This document shows positions 15,337 through 25,390 of a DNA stretch of 64,000 bases, in pieces. This DNA comes from Chryseobacterium sp. MA9. GTDB taxonomy: Bacteria > Bacteroidota > Bacteroidia > Flavobacteriales > Weeksellaceae. The position numbers were made by a program, and so were the translations under genes. The notes below the pieces were generated by a model. It saw only the letters and a list, made by a program, of their open reading frames with translations. It did no database searches and was not told the DNA's origin. The stretch spans positions 372,001 to 436,000 of the forward strand of contig NZ_CP075170.1 in NCBI RefSeq assembly GCF_024399315.1. The letters are read 5' to 3'. The first letter of the stretch is position 1. Each line of letters begins with the position of its first letter.

Positions 15337-17226
15337 ATGAAAGCAGATCTAATTGTATACAACGGAAAAATACACACTTTCAATAAAGAAACACCCGAAA
15401 TTTCTGCAGTAGCCATTAAAGACGGGAAAATTATTGCAGTTGGAAATGACGGATTAGCAGATCAGTTTGCAGATGATTCTACAGAATTGATTGATCTTAA
15501 AAAGAAAAGAGTGGTACCTGGGATTAATGATTCTCATATCCATTTGATTCGCGGCGGATTGAATTATAATCTGGAATTAAGATGGGATGGTGTTCCTTCA
15601 CTGGCCGATGCACTCAGAATGTTAAAAGACCAGGTAGATCGTACACCTTCACCGCAATGGGTACGTGTAGTAAGAGGATGGACAGAGTTCCAGTTTGCAG
15701 AAAGAAGGATGCCAACTTTGGAGGAAATTAATGCCATAGCTCCTGAAACACCGGTTTTTATCCTGCATTTATATGACAGAGCTTTAATGAACAGAGCAGC
15801 TTTGAAAGCGGTAGGATTTACCAAAGACACTCCGGCTCCGGCAGGAGGACATATTGAAAGAGATACTAACGGTGAACCTACGGGACTGATTATTGCCACA
15901 CCCAATGCCATGATTTTATATTCAACATTGGCAAAGGGCCCAAAGCTTTCTTATGAACATCAGCTGAATTCTACCAGACATTTTATGAAAGAACTGAACA
16001 GATTCGGAATTACCAGTGTTATTGATGCAGGAGGAGGATTCCAGAATTTTCCGGACGACTATCAGGTGGTGAATGAACTGAATGAAAAAAAACAGCTTAC
16101 TGTAAGGATTGCTTATAATCTGTTTACACAGAAACCTAAGCATGAATTTGAAGATTTCAGTGAATGGATCAATACCGTAAAATTATATCAGGGTGATGAC
16201 ATGTACCGTCACAATGGGGCAGGAGAGATGCTGGTATTTTCGGCTGCAGATTTTGAAGATTTTCTTCAGCCAAGACCGGATCTGCCTGAAAATATGGAAG
16301 CTGATCTTGAAAAAGTAGTCCGTTTACTTGTAGAAAACCGCTGGCCTTTCAGACTTCACGCAACCTATAATGAAAGTATCACCAGGTTTTTAAATGTTTT
16401 TGAAAAAGTAAACCTGGATATTCCCTTTAATGGTCTTCCATGGATTTTTGATCATGCAGAAACCATTGATGAAAAAAATATCGAACGGGTAAAAATGCTT
16501 GGCGGAGGAATAGCCATTCAGAGCAGGATGGCTTACCAGGGAGAATATTTCGCAGATCGTTATGGTTCCTTTGCTGCAGAAAGTACACCACCCGTAAAAA
16601 AAATGCTGGAAATGGCAGTTCCTGTAGGTGGAGGCTCGGATGCCACAAGAGTAAGCAGCTATAATCCATGGGTTTCTATGTATTGGTTAACAGCAGGGAA
16701 AACAGTTGGCGGACTTCAATTGTACCATGAAACCAGATTGGACAGGGCAACAGCTTTGGAATTATACACAAAAGGCAGTGCATGGTTTTCTCAGGAGCAA
16801 AAGAAAAAAGGAGATATCGCAGTAGGAATGTTTGCTGATCTGGCAGTTCTTAATGAAGATTACTTTAGTGTTGAGGATGAAGAAATTAAAAATATTGAAG
16901 CGGAAATGACCATTGTAGACGGAAAAATAGTATATGCAAAAGGAATATTTTCATCCTATGCACCGCCATCCATCCCCGTACTTCCGGATTGGTCTCCTGC
17001 AAATCTTTATAATGGGTATTATTCAGCCGGCGGACATTTGCAGAAAGAAATTGAGAAAAATGATAAAAAGTATGTAAAACCAACATTAACCTCCCAAATT
17101 CATAGTTGTACAGGGAACTGTGACATTCACTATCATAATCACAACCAGGCAAGAATGAGCAATGTGCCTGTTAATAATTACCACGCATTCTGGGGAGCTT
17201 TAGGTTGTTCCTGTTTTGCTTTTTAA
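15337..17226 (+). CDS. YtcJ-like amidohydrolase with Cys/His-rich C-terminal tail
   Basis: 629 residues. An N-terminal beta-sandwich (VYNGKIHTF) leads into a TIM barrel with the metal motif NDSHIHL (HxH), a later His in RLHATYN, FDHAE, and the Asp of GGGSDATRV. This is the YtcJ subgroup of metal-dependent hydrolases. After the usual end of the fold (near residue 545) there is an unusual tail with HSCTGNCDIHYHNHNQ and LGCSCF at the very C-terminus, which could bind metal. No signal peptide. It starts 6 bp after the M17-like gene. Confidence 0.9.
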   Translation: MKADLIVYNGKIHTFNKETPEISAVAIKDGKIIAVGNDGLADQFADDSTELIDLKKKRVVPGINDSHIHLIRGGLNYNLELRWDGVPSLADALRMLKDQVDRTPSPQWVRVVRGWTEFQFAERRMPTLEEINAIAPETPVFILHLYDRALMNRAALKAVGFTKDTPAPAGGHIERDTNGEPTGLIIATPNAMILYSTLAKGPKLSYEHQLNSTRHFMKELNRFGITSVIDAGGGFQNFPDDYQVVNELNEKKQLTVRIAYNLFTQKPKHEFEDFSEWINTVKLYQGDDMYRHNGAGEMLVFSAADFEDFLQPRPDLPENMEADLEKVVRLLVENRWPFRLHATYNESITRFLNVFEKVNLDIPFNGLPWIFDHAETIDEKNIERVKMLGGGIAIQSRMAYQGEYFADRYGSFAAESTPPVKKMLEMAVPVGGGSDATRVSSYNPWVSMYWLTAGKTVGGLQLYHETRLDRATALELYTKGSAWFSQEQKKKGDIAVGMFADLAVLNEDYFSVEDEEIKNIEAEMTIVDGKIVYAKGIFSSYAPPSIPVLPDWSPANLYNGYYSAGGHLQKEIEKNDKKYVKPTLTSQIHSCTGNCDIHYHNHNQARMSNVPVNNYHAFWGALGCSCFAF

Positions 17227-17237
17227 ACGTAAAAATT

Positions 17238-17663
17238 ATGGAAATTTTAAAACAGATCCTTTCCTCAGATTTAGGCTCACCAATGAATAATACTGCATTT
17301 CTGATTTTCCGGGCACTCCTTGCTATTCAGCTGTTCAGAGTACATGGTTTAAAGAAATTCAGACTGGAAAACGGACAAAGAGAAATGATACCAAATCCTT
17401 TAGGATTACCAGATAAACTCAATGCTATGGCAGCTTCATTTGCTGATCTGGTGGTTCCGTTTCTGATTATTTTAGGATTGGGAACCAGACTTGCGGTATT
17501 ACCAACTATAGGAGTAACGGCAATCGGATATTTTGTGGTTCACAGAAAGGATTCACTGGAAGTGCGGGATGTTCCTTTTATGTACACGCTGTCGCTGTTA
17601 CTCATTCTTGCATTGGGTGCAGGAAGATATTCACTTGATTATTACTTATTAAATATATTATAA
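17238..17663 (+). CDS. DoxX-family membrane protein
   Basis: 141 residues from the ATG at 17238; upstream in-frame codons (from 17205) overlap the amidohydrolase end and are not needed. Four membrane helices: about 18-35, 60-80, 85-105 and 115-137. It has the DoxX-type first helix with RVHGLKKF and the central LVVPFLIILGLGTRLAVLPTI. DoxX proteins are inner-membrane parts of quinone-linked or oxidative-stress systems. It is separated by 11 bp from the amidohydrolase and 1 bp from dps, so it is clearly operonic. Confidence 0.88.
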   Translation: MEILKQILSSDLGSPMNNTAFLIFRALLAIQLFRVHGLKKFRLENGQREMIPNPLGLPDKLNAMAASFADLVVPFLIILGLGTRLAVLPTIGVTAIGYFVVHRKDSLEVRDVPFMYTLSLLLILALGAGRYSLDYYLLNIL

Positions 17664-17664
17664 A

Positions 17665-18138
17665 ATGAAAACTTCAATCGGAATTAAAAACGAAAATTTA
17701 GCAAAAGTTGCTGAAGTACTGGTTAAAACTTTAGCAGATGAATTTGTATTGTATACCAAAACAAAAAAGGCACACTGGAATGTAGAAGGTCCGGATTTTT
17801 ACAACAAACATTTGTTTTTTGAAGCACAGTATGAACAGCTGGACGGTATGATCGATGATCTGGCTGAAAGAATCAGAATATTGGGACATTATGCGCCGGC
17901 TACTTTAAGGGAATATCTTGCTTTAACGCATTTGTCTGAGCATCACCTGGAATCGAACGACAGTCTGACTTATATCAGAGAACTGCTTTCCGACCACGAA
18001 AGTATCATCATTCATTTTCGTGAAAATATTGAAAACTTTGCTGTTGAATTCCGTGATTCAGGCACAAGCGATTATATTACCGGATTGCTTGAAACACATG
18101 AGAAAATGGCCTGGATGCTTCGTTCACACTTAAAATAG
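17665..18138 (+). CDS. dps: Dps-type ferritin-like DNA-protection protein
   Basis: 157 residues, the usual Dps length. The intersubunit ferroxidase ligands are present: His in KKAHWNVEG, His in FYNKHLFFE, and Asp/Glu in QLDGMIDDLAERI. Dps dodecamers oxidise ferrous iron with peroxide and store it, protecting DNA. The gene is 1 bp after DoxX and 4 bp before the DUF1275 gene. Its inclusion in this operon suggests the locus responds to oxidative or stationary-phase stress. Confidence 0.95.
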   Translation: MKTSIGIKNENLAKVAEVLVKTLADEFVLYTKTKKAHWNVEGPDFYNKHLFFEAQYEQLDGMIDDLAERIRILGHYAPATLREYLALTHLSEHHLESNDSLTYIRELLSDHESIIIHFRENIENFAVEFRDSGTSDYITGLLETHEKMAWMLRSHLK

Positions 18139-18142
18139 AAAA

Positions 18143-18808
18143 ATGGAAGTAAAACATAATATCGGTTTTGTTACCTTATTGTTAACCATGATTGCCGGAT
18201 ACTGTGATACAGTAACCTTTGTAGCGGCAGATGCTCTTTTTTCTGCACATGTTACAGGAAACTTTATTGTATTTGCCTATCAGTTTGTGAAGGGATCGGA
18301 TATTCATGCATGGGTAAAGCTGCTTACTTTTCCGGTATTTATTCTCGCTGTTATGGCGGGAGGAAGGATTGCTGGGAAAGTCATCAATCATTATACACTG
18401 TTATTCTGGGAAGGAGCATTGCTTCTTTCAGCAGGAACTATTGTTGCAGTTTTCAGTTATTACGGAATATTTTCGGAAGTGGTGATGTATGCTGTTGCTA
18501 TGATTACTGTCTTTGCTATGGGGCTTCAGAATGCTTTCGGAAAACTGTATGCGAAAGAAACTCATGGTCCGACTACAATGATGACAGGAAATGTAACCCA
18601 GGCCTCTCTGGATTTCGGAACACTTTTGTCAAACGGCTTTCACAATCCTGAAGCATTGGCAAGCCTGAAAAAGCAGCTGATTACCATACTCGGATTTCTG
18701 GTGGGCTGTTTTTTAGGGGCTTATGCAGGAAAGCAGCTAGGGCTGGTAACACTGATTCTACCGGGGCTGGCAATGATAATCTGTTATTTTTACCACCGTA
18801 AAAACTAG
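18143..18808 (+). CDS. DUF1275/YoaK-family membrane protein
   Basis: 221 residues with six membrane helices. Family markers are the AGYCDTVTFV segment in helix 1, HVTGNFIVFA, MGLQNAFGKLY and the second MTGNVTQASLDFG, the paired TGN motifs of DUF1275. The family is presumed to transport small molecules, but no substrate is known. It is 4 bp after dps and 45 bp before the histidine kinase. Confidence 0.9.
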   Translation: MEVKHNIGFVTLLLTMIAGYCDTVTFVAADALFSAHVTGNFIVFAYQFVKGSDIHAWVKLLTFPVFILAVMAGGRIAGKVINHYTLLFWEGALLLSAGTIVAVFSYYGIFSEVVMYAVAMITVFAMGLQNAFGKLYAKETHGPTTMMTGNVTQASLDFGTLLSNGFHNPEALASLKKQLITILGFLVGCFLGAYAGKQLGLVTLILPGLAMIICYFYHRKN

Positions 18809-18853
18809 CACAGGACTGTGGTAGATTACAGGATAATAGATTACCTTTAAAAA

Positions 18854-21121
18854 ATGAATTTCAGCCTGTATTTTTTATCTAAAAATCTACTAAAGATAGT
18901 ATGTTTTTCATTGGTTTTTATGTTTTCATGCATAGCAGAAGCACAGACCAAAGAAAATCCTGCACTGTTGAGAAAACAGATTTCCTCTTCAATAAATAAT
19001 GCTCAGAAAATCACTTTATTGCTGCGATTGAGCAATTATTACATTACTAAAAAAGGAGAATTTAAAGCTGATCTCGACAGTGCAGCTATTCTGAACAGAC
19101 AGGCAAGAGCGCTGAATATGAAGTCCGGAGATCCTATGTCTGCAGGAAAACTGATATTTCTGGATGCTAAAATAGATAAAGAAAGAGGAAACAAAAAAAT
19201 TGCCTTTTCCAGAATGAAAGAGGCTCTTTCTTATTTTGAAATCCATCAATTTAAGGAACAGTCCGGAGAAGCATACAATGAATTATCCTATATGTATGAC
19301 AACAAACCTGAATATTTTGATACTAAAATTAAATTGAAAGAAAAAGCATTGGAACTTTTTACAAATTCAGGATCAAAGCTGAATCAGGCAGGTGTTTTAA
19401 AAGATCTTGGCGAGCTTTATTATATCAAAGAAACCCCTGATAAGGCTCTGGGATTACTCAAACAATCCCTGTCTGTTTATCAATCGTTGAAATTCAGAGA
19501 ATTACAGAGTGTATACAATCTTATTTCCCAGGTTGAAATTCAGAAGGCGGACTATGAGGAAGCCCTCCGCTATGGCCTTCTTGCAGAAAAAACAGCGGAA
19601 AATGTAAATGATTACTCTTTGCAGATGTGCTCTATTTACAGCAATATCGGAATGGTATATTATTATCTTCGTCAGAATGATGACGCCATGAAATACTGGG
19701 AAAAGTCCCTGGCTACTGCAAAAAAGAATAAAGATAATACCTATATCAGAACGGTTGCCAATAATATTTCTACGATGCTGATCAGACAGAAAAAGTTTAA
19801 GCAGGCCATAACCATGATAGAAGAATACAAGGAACGGTACCCGATTGTAGACCAGGATTTTGAAATGTCCGAAAACTATATTCTGTTCAGCACCTATACT
19901 ATTTTAAAGCAGTTTGGCAGTGCTGAAGCATATTACAAAAAATTGGTAGCCTATTACGGTGAAAATGCGGAAAAAAATAATCAGCAGGCCTCATTGCTGC
20001 GAAGTTTTGTTTTTTATCATTACCAGACCCGGAATTTTGATAAAATGTATCGTGAAGCCAGACTTTTCGATTCAATAACCAAAAATAACGGGAATGATAT
20101 GCTTCGTTCAGAAAATCATTTAATGTGGTTCAAAGCAGATTCCGTACAGGGAAAGTACATTGATGCCATAAAACATTACCAGCTGTACAAAAAGCTTTCT
20201 GATTCTGTTTTTAATGGTGAAAAAAGCAAGCAGATCGGCAGTCTTAAAATTCAGTTTGAGACTGAGCAGAAGGATAAAAATATTCAGTTGCTGACACAAA
20301 AAGCAAAACTGCAGGATATTAAAATTGCTAATGATACCTTTATCAGATATGTCTTTATTGGGAGCATTCTGGCATTGATCCTTTTTGCTGCTTTGCTGTA
20401 TAACCGCTCAAGATTAAAAAGTAATGCAAATAAAAACCTGGAACTGAAACGTAAGCAGATTGATGAACAGAATGAACAGCTGAAGAAATTACTTTCAGAA
20501 AAAGAATGGCTTTTAAAGGAAATCCATCACAGGGTAAAAAATAATCTGCAGATTGTGATCAGTCTGCTGAACACACAGTCAGCTTATCTTGACAATGAAG
20601 ATGCCCTGATGGCCATTCAGAACAGCCAGCACAGAATGCACGCCATGTCCCTTATCCATCAAAAGCTTTATCAGTCTGATAATCTTTCAATGATTGATAT
20701 GTCATGGTACATTTATGAGCTGATTACCTATATCAAAGAGTGTTATTCATCAGATAGGAAAATCAACTTTACGGTGGATACAGACAAAGTGTTTCTTGAT
20801 GTTGCACAGGCAGTTCCCATGGGGCTGATTGTCAATGAAGCGGTTAACAATACCGTAAAATATGCCTTTCCGGAGGATGAGAAAGGTGAAGTGACTGTTT
20901 CGTTCAAAAATAAAGGTGAGGACCTTTGCGAATTGATTATTTCAGATAATGGAGTAGGACTTCCTGAAGATTTTGATATGGAGAAAACGGAATCTTTGGG
21001 AATGAATCTGATGCGGGGGCTTACCGATCAGCTGGATGGAACATTCCATCTCGAAAATAAAGATGGATTAAAAGTGATGATTACCTTCAGAAAAAATATA
21101 GAAATTACTCCTTCAAACTAA
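18854..21121 (+). CDS. TPR-containing sensor histidine kinase (HisKA_2 type)
   Basis: 755 residues. A signal peptide (ending near CIAEAQ) exports an N-terminal sensor made of TPR repeats (about residues 40-470). One membrane helix, FIGSILALILFAALLY, is followed by a coiled coil and a HisKA_2 dimerisation domain whose phospho-acceptor lies in LLKEIHHRVKNNLQ (near residue 557). The HATPase domain has the N-box VNEAVNNTVKYAF and G-box DNGVGLPEDF. It starts 45 bp after the DUF1275 gene and 11 bp before the response regulator, so it belongs to the same operon and probably senses a periplasmic signal. Confidence 0.92.
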   Translation: MNFSLYFLSKNLLKIVCFSLVFMFSCIAEAQTKENPALLRKQISSSINNAQKITLLLRLSNYYITKKGEFKADLDSAAILNRQARALNMKSGDPMSAGKLIFLDAKIDKERGNKKIAFSRMKEALSYFEIHQFKEQSGEAYNELSYMYDNKPEYFDTKIKLKEKALELFTNSGSKLNQAGVLKDLGELYYIKETPDKALGLLKQSLSVYQSLKFRELQSVYNLISQVEIQKADYEEALRYGLLAEKTAENVNDYSLQMCSIYSNIGMVYYYLRQNDDAMKYWEKSLATAKKNKDNTYIRTVANNISTMLIRQKKFKQAITMIEEYKERYPIVDQDFEMSENYILFSTYTILKQFGSAEAYYKKLVAYYGENAEKNNQQASLLRSFVFYHYQTRNFDKMYREARLFDSITKNNGNDMLRSENHLMWFKADSVQGKYIDAIKHYQLYKKLSDSVFNGEKSKQIGSLKIQFETEQKDKNIQLLTQKAKLQDIKIANDTFIRYVFIGSILALILFAALLYNRSRLKSNANKNLELKRKQIDEQNEQLKKLLSEKEWLLKEIHHRVKNNLQIVISLLNTQSAYLDNEDALMAIQNSQHRMHAMSLIHQKLYQSDNLSMIDMSWYIYELITYIKECYSSDRKINFTVDTDKVFLDVAQAVPMGLIVNEAVNNTVKYAFPEDEKGEVTVSFKNKGEDLCELIISDNGVGLPEDFDMEKTESLGMNLMRGLTDQLDGTFHLENKDGLKVMITFRKNIEITPSN

Positions 21122-21132
21122 AGCTGATTATA

Positions 21133-22485
21133 ATGAAAGAAAAAATATTAATTGTAGAAGATGAATTTATTGTTGCCAATGATCTGAAACTGATGCTGAT
21201 GAAAGCCGGTTATCAGATTACAGGAATTGCTTCTTCAGTGGTTCAGGCCAGAAAACTGATTGCAGAAAACAAACCTGATTGGGTACTACTTGATATCATC
21301 TTAAAAGGTAATCTTACAGGAATTGATCTTGCCTGGGAACTGCGTGAAATCAACCTGCCTTTTCTTTATATTTCAGCCAATACCAATCAGTCAACCTTGG
21401 AAGCCGTGAAAGAAACACAGCCCTACGGATTTATGGTAAAGCCGTTCCGTGAACGTGATATGATTGTCATGCTTGATATAGCAAAATATCGTTATGATAT
21501 GGAAAGGGGCCGTGAATTGTGCGTTGATACTGGAAATAATGAAGTGATTGAAGGAATTATCGGAAAAAGTAAAGGGCTTCAGGATGTTGTTGAAAAAATA
21601 AAAGTTGTTGCCCCTACAGAAACTTCTGTTTTGGTGGTAGGAGAAAGCGGAACAGGAAAGGAAAAGGTGGCCCATTCTGTTCATGAGCTTTCAGATCGCA
21701 GTACTCATCCTCTTGTTGTAGTAAATTGTGCAGCACTGCCTCATGCGCTTATTGAATCCGAGCTTTTTGGTCATGAAAAAGGAAGCTTTACAGGGGCCAA
21801 TACATTGAGAATCGGAAAATTTGAACAGGCTAATGGAGGAACGGTATTTCTGGATGAAATAGGTGAGCTGCCATTAGATTCGCAGGTTAAATTGCTAAGA
21901 GTTTTACAGGAAAAGGAAATCGAAAGACTGGGAGGAAATAATACCATTAAAGTAAACGTAAGAATTGTTGCAGCTACTAATCGTTCCCTGGAAAAAGAAG
22001 TGGCCGAAGGAAGATTCAGGCTGGATCTGTATTACCGTTTGAATGTTTTTCCTATTGAACTGCCTCCGCTGAGAGAAAGAAAGGAAGATGTCATATTGCT
22101 GGCCAATTTTTTCCTGAATAAATATGCTGCTGCTTCAAGAAGAAATATCACTTCAATCAGCGAAAAGGCATTAGAACAACTTTTGAATTACCACTGGCCT
22201 GGAAATATCCGTGAGCTGGAACATCTTATTGAAAGAAGTGTTTTATTGACAAAAACCACAGAAATAGAAAGCTTCGATCTGCCTAAGATCATTGAAAAAC
22301 CTTCTGAAACACCATACCAGCTGAAGTCATTGGAAGATATGGAAAGAGATCATATTATGAATGCGCTTCAGAACTCCAACGGAAAAGTTTCCGGGCCAGG
22401 CGGCGCTGCAGAGCTGTTGAAGGTTCAGCCCCAGACTTTATACTCAAAAATGAAAAAATTAGGAATCGACAAAGGGTATAAATAA
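21133..22485 (+). CDS. NtrC-type sigma54-dependent response regulator
   Basis: 450 residues. The receiver domain spans about 1-120 (acidic pair VEDE, phospho-acceptor Asp54 in LLDII, Lys in MVKPF). The AAA+ domain spans about 145-375 with Walker A GESGTGKE, Walker [12 protein letters not shown] and the sigma54 contact loop GSFTGA, a variant of GAFTGA. The C-terminal Fis-type HTH is about 405-450. It should be activated by the kinase encoded 11 bp upstream and then open a sigma54 promoter, probably that of its own operon (10057-10072). Confidence 0.94.
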   Translation: MKEKILIVEDEFIVANDLKLMLMKAGYQITGIASSVVQARKLIAENKPDWVLLDIILKGNLTGIDLAWELREINLPFLYISANTNQSTLEAVKETQPYGFMVKPFRERDMIVMLDIAKYRYDMERGRELCVDTGNNEVIEGIIGKSKGLQDVVEKIKVVAPTETSVLVVGESGTGKEKVAHSVHELSDRSTHPLVVVNCAALPHALIESELFGHEKGSFTGANTLRIGKFEQANGGTVFLDEIGELPLDSQVKLLRVLQEKEIERLGGNNTIKVNVRIVAATNRSLEKEVAEGRFRLDLYYRLNVFPIELPPLRERKEDVILLANFFLNKYAAASRRNITSISEKALEQLLNYHWPGNIRELEHLIERSVLLTKTTEIESFDLPKIIEKPSETPYQLKSLEDMERDHIMNALQNSNGKVSGPGGAAELLKVQPQTLYSKMKKLGIDKGYK

Positions 22486-22624
22486 TCGGGAGCAAAGCTA
22501 GTCCGGGAAAGACTTTAGCCAATATCTCCTTTTAATTTTATTAATAATCACTCTTCAAATTGTTTGAGGATAAAATATTTACGCCTTTACGTATAATAAT
22601 CAATGAACAAATAATCAGATCATT

Positions 22625-23266
22625 ATGGAAAAAGAAACACTTAGAATAGAAGGATTCAGCGACGCTGTTTTTGCAATAGCCGTTACTCTTTTAGTTTTAG
22701 ACCTTCACTTCCCCCAGGAAAATTCAATAAAGAGTGGAAATGATTTGATGATTTTTCTGAGTAATCAATGGCCTTCATTTTTGGCATTTATCCTTTCATT
22801 TTTCAGCATTTTCATTATGTGGGTGAATCATCATAAAATCTTCAAACAGATTTACAGCAGGAATTCTGCCATCATGTTTGCCAATGGGCTGATCCTTTTT
22901 CTGGTTTCGGCAGTTTCTTATCCTACAGCTTTGCTGGCCCGTTATTTTGACGGTCAGGCTTCTTCCGTTGTCGTGGCAATCTATACCAGTATTTTTGTTC
23001 TGATCAATCTTGCCTACAATCTATTGTGGTTTGTGGCCACCCGTAATAAAAAGCTTTTACGCCCCGGAATTACCAATGCTGCTATAAAACAGATCCGTAA
23101 TAATTACTTATATGGGCTGCCTATCTATATTATTGCGTTGATTCTGTCGTTTTGGTTTCCTGCAGTTTCCTTACTGATCATTTTGGGGCTTTGGATTTTC
23201 TGGGCGTTGTCTTCCGGAAAAATTGAAATGACATTAGATAAAGATTATTCAGATTCCTTGAAATAG
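22625..23266 (+). CDS. TMEM175-family potassium-channel-like membrane protein
   Basis: 213 residues with six membrane helices. It begins [22 protein letters not shown], where the RxxxFSD motif in helix 1 is the signature of the TMEM175/DUF1211 channel family; WVNHHKIF follows the next helices. Bacterial members form tetrameric K+-selective or leaky cation channels. The gene ends within the minus-strand bEBP gene: the two 3' ends overlap by 22 bp. A second, diverged member lies at 49779. Confidence 0.9.
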   Translation: MEKETLRIEGFSDAVFAIAVTLLVLDLHFPQENSIKSGNDLMIFLSNQWPSFLAFILSFFSIFIMWVNHHKIFKQIYSRNSAIMFANGLILFLVSAVSYPTALLARYFDGQASSVVVAIYTSIFVLINLAYNLLWFVATRNKKLLRPGITNAAIKQIRNNYLYGLPIYIIALILSFWFPAVSLLIILGLWIFWALSSGKIEMTLDKDYSDSLK

Positions 23267-24804
23267 TGCTTTTTTTCTATTCCAAGTTTCCCCATTTTGG
23301 AAATCAGTGTAGTTGGTGGTAATCCCAGCAGCTTTGCAGCACCTGTTTCCCCGAAAATACGTCCGTTACATTTTTTGATTATTTTTAAAATATATTCCTT
23401 TTCAAATTCCCGTAGCGTTTTAACCTGAAAATCCTGATCCGTGTTTTGAGAGTTAATAACTTTCGGAAGATCCATTTCCCTGATCATATCTCCTTTTGCA
23501 GTCAGCATGCTTCTTTCAATCATATTTTCCAGTTCACGGATATTACCAAGCCATGGATTGGCAATCATCATTTTTATTATTTTCTGTGAAAAACCTTTGA
23601 TCTTTTTGCCTGTTTTCAGGGATAGTTTCTCAAGAAAATAGTCTGCCAGCAAAGGAATATCTTCTTTTCTTTCCCGTAATGCCGGAAGATGAACAGGAAA
23701 TACATTAAGTCTGTAAAAAAGATCACTTCTGAACCGTCCTTCCGCTACTTCTTTTTCAAGGTTTCTGTTGGTGGCTGTAATGATCCGTACATTTACTCTG
23801 ATTCTTTTGTTTCCACCAATTCTTTCAATCTCTTTTTCCTGAAGAACTCTTAGAAGCCTGGCTTGTAATTCCAGGGGAAGTTCACCTATTTCATCCAGAA
23901 AGATAGTACTGTTGTGTGCCTGTTCAAATTTTCCTTTCCGCTGTTCCGTTGCACCGGTAAAGCTGCCTTTTTCATGTCCGAACAGTTCAGATTCTATCAG
24001 ATTGACAGGAATGGCTGCACAGTTTATTCTGATCATCTTTTTCCCGGAAAATTCTGAAAGTTCGTGAATGGCCTGTGCTATAAGTTCTTTCCCTGTGCCC
24101 GTTTCTCCAAAGATGATTACATTGGATTGCGAAGGAGCAACCTGTGAGATCTGTTCGAAAATATGCTGCATCACTTCACTTTCTCCCACAATTCCCTGAA
24201 AACCGTATCCGCTTTTCTTTTCTTCTCCGGCTTCTTTCGGGAAGTTCTGAATATTTCCCTTAAGTGCTATCAACTGTTCCTGAACATCAATATTATGAAG
24301 GGTAATTGAAAGCTGGGTAGAAATACCATTTAAAATTCTTTCCGGAATATCATTGGACAAAATGAAATTTCTGTAAAAAAGGAAAATTACGCTTTTACTT
24401 TCACTGACAGCAGGCAAACCCAACCCGATAACCATTCGCATTCCCGAATTTTTAGCTTTGGTAAAACAAGAAGGAAGCGGTGACAGTTCTTTCAGATCAA
24501 AAAGCAGGGGGTCCGCAGAATCAAGACAGCTTTTAACATACATATCAAGCTGATTATCTATAGTACAATTTTGATTTTCTACCCAGCTGCTGAGAATTTC
24601 AACAGTTTGTTTGTAATCCTTTATAACCATAAAATCATTAAATCCCAGTTCTGTTTTGAAAGACTTATTTAAAACAAGCTGAAGCTGTTTTGGGTCCAGA
24701 ATGGTAGACAACTCTTTTGTTAAACGAGAAATAATAAACTGTTCTTTCTGCATTTCCTGCAGGCGTTTCATCATTTCTGCATTGGGATCAGAAGACTTGC
24801 TCAT
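23245..24804 (-). CDS. GAF-type sigma54-dependent transcriptional activator
   Basis: 519 residues. The first 190 resemble a GAF sensor ([14 protein letters not shown] at its start and [16 protein letters not shown] at its end). A linker follows, then the AAA+ domain (about 210-440) with Walker [15 protein letters not shown] loop and [11 protein letters not shown], and a C-terminal HTH with [22 protein letters not shown]. It is a paralogue of the response regulator at 21133 but lacks a receiver, so it is controlled by ligand or partner, not by phosphorylation. Being placed beside the operon suggests a joint role in its control. Confidence 0.93.
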   Translation of the reverse strand: MSKSSDPNAEMMKRLQEMQKEQFIISRLTKELSTILDPKQLQLVLNKSFKTELGFNDFMVIKDYKQTVEILSSWVENQNCTIDNQLDMYVKSCLDSADPLLFDLKELSPLPSCFTKAKNSGMRMVIGLGLPAVSESKSVIFLFYRNFILSNDIPERILNGISTQLSITLHNIDVQEQLIALKGNIQNFPKEAGEEKKSGYGFQGIVGESEVMQHIFEQISQVAPSQSNVIIFGETGTGKELIAQAIHELSEFSGKKMIRINCAAIPVNLIESELFGHEKGSFTGATEQRKGKFEQAHNSTIFLDEIGELPLELQARLLRVLQEKEIERIGGNKRIRVNVRIITATNRNLEKEVAEGRFRSDLFYRLNVFPVHLPALRERKEDIPLLADYFLEKLSLKTGKKIKGFSQKIIKMMIANPWLGNIRELENMIERSMLTAKGDMIREMDLPKVINSQNTDQDFQVKTLREFEKEYILKIIKKCNGRIFGETGAAKLLGLPPTTLISKMGKLGIEKKHYFKESE

Positions 24805-25341
24805 AGAAAAATTCTTACTTGAAAGTTTAAAGATAGGAAAATTGAAAAGATATTCTAGGCAAACTGGTTGTTATGCTGTAAGAAATAATTAAATAACTTT
24901 AAAGGTATGATCGCCTATAAATCCTCATATATCTCTATTGGTACATTTAAGTGTATTAAAACTAACTACAAGATATATATAACTTAGCAGAGGTTAAGTT
25001 TAAGATGCTATTATTCCATTGATTCAAAAAGCTGGAATGAATATAATTGCTAAATAATAAAGTTAGATTGTTTTTATTTTTTAATATCATTTAATTGTAA
25101 TTGAATCAGTATTTTGAATGTTTTGTAAATGTAATTTTACAAAATGTCAGGTGTTGTTTTTACCTTTTTTCTTTATCCATTTTTACTTGAATTATATTTC
25201 TTATTCATTTTGTAATATTTAAAATTCAAATAATCTGATCTGCAATAGAGCATGAAATTTTTGTCTCTGATTTTGTAAAAGTTAGCAGGGTTTTGCTCAT
25301 AAAATGTCTGGAAAGTATTGTAAATAAAGAAAAACTTTCTA
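24805..25341. other. Gene-free region with an orphan surface-cassette promoter
   Basis: No protein or RNA gene seen. It contains one copy of the recurrent promoter architecture (25101-25200, listed separately) with no matching gene downstream before the tRNA. Confidence 0.5.
25101..25200 (+). promoter_or_regulatory. Surface-cassette promoter, copy A (orphan)
   Basis: Dyad TTTTGTAAA/TTTACAAAA at 25121-25144, then TGTCAG (GTCAG 25146-25150), TTTTTAC (25157-25163) and a T-tract, and a -7-like TATATTTC at 25193-25200. Order and spacing match the copies at 52.2, 56.9 and 61.4 kb. The -7 box has one mismatch to TAnnTTTG and the next gene is the tRNA, so this copy may be dead. Confidence 0.6.
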
Positions 25342-25349
25342 TCTTTGCA
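25342..25349 (+). promoter_or_regulatory. -7 box (TATCTTTG) of the tRNA-Lys gene
   Basis: TATCTTTG fits TAnnTTTG, with a TTG about 21 bp upstream as a -33 element. It lies about 41 bp before the mature tRNA, a normal distance. Confidence 0.7.
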
Positions 25350-25390
25350 GTCCCTTAAATAAAGGGATTTACTTAAAAAAATAAGTGACC

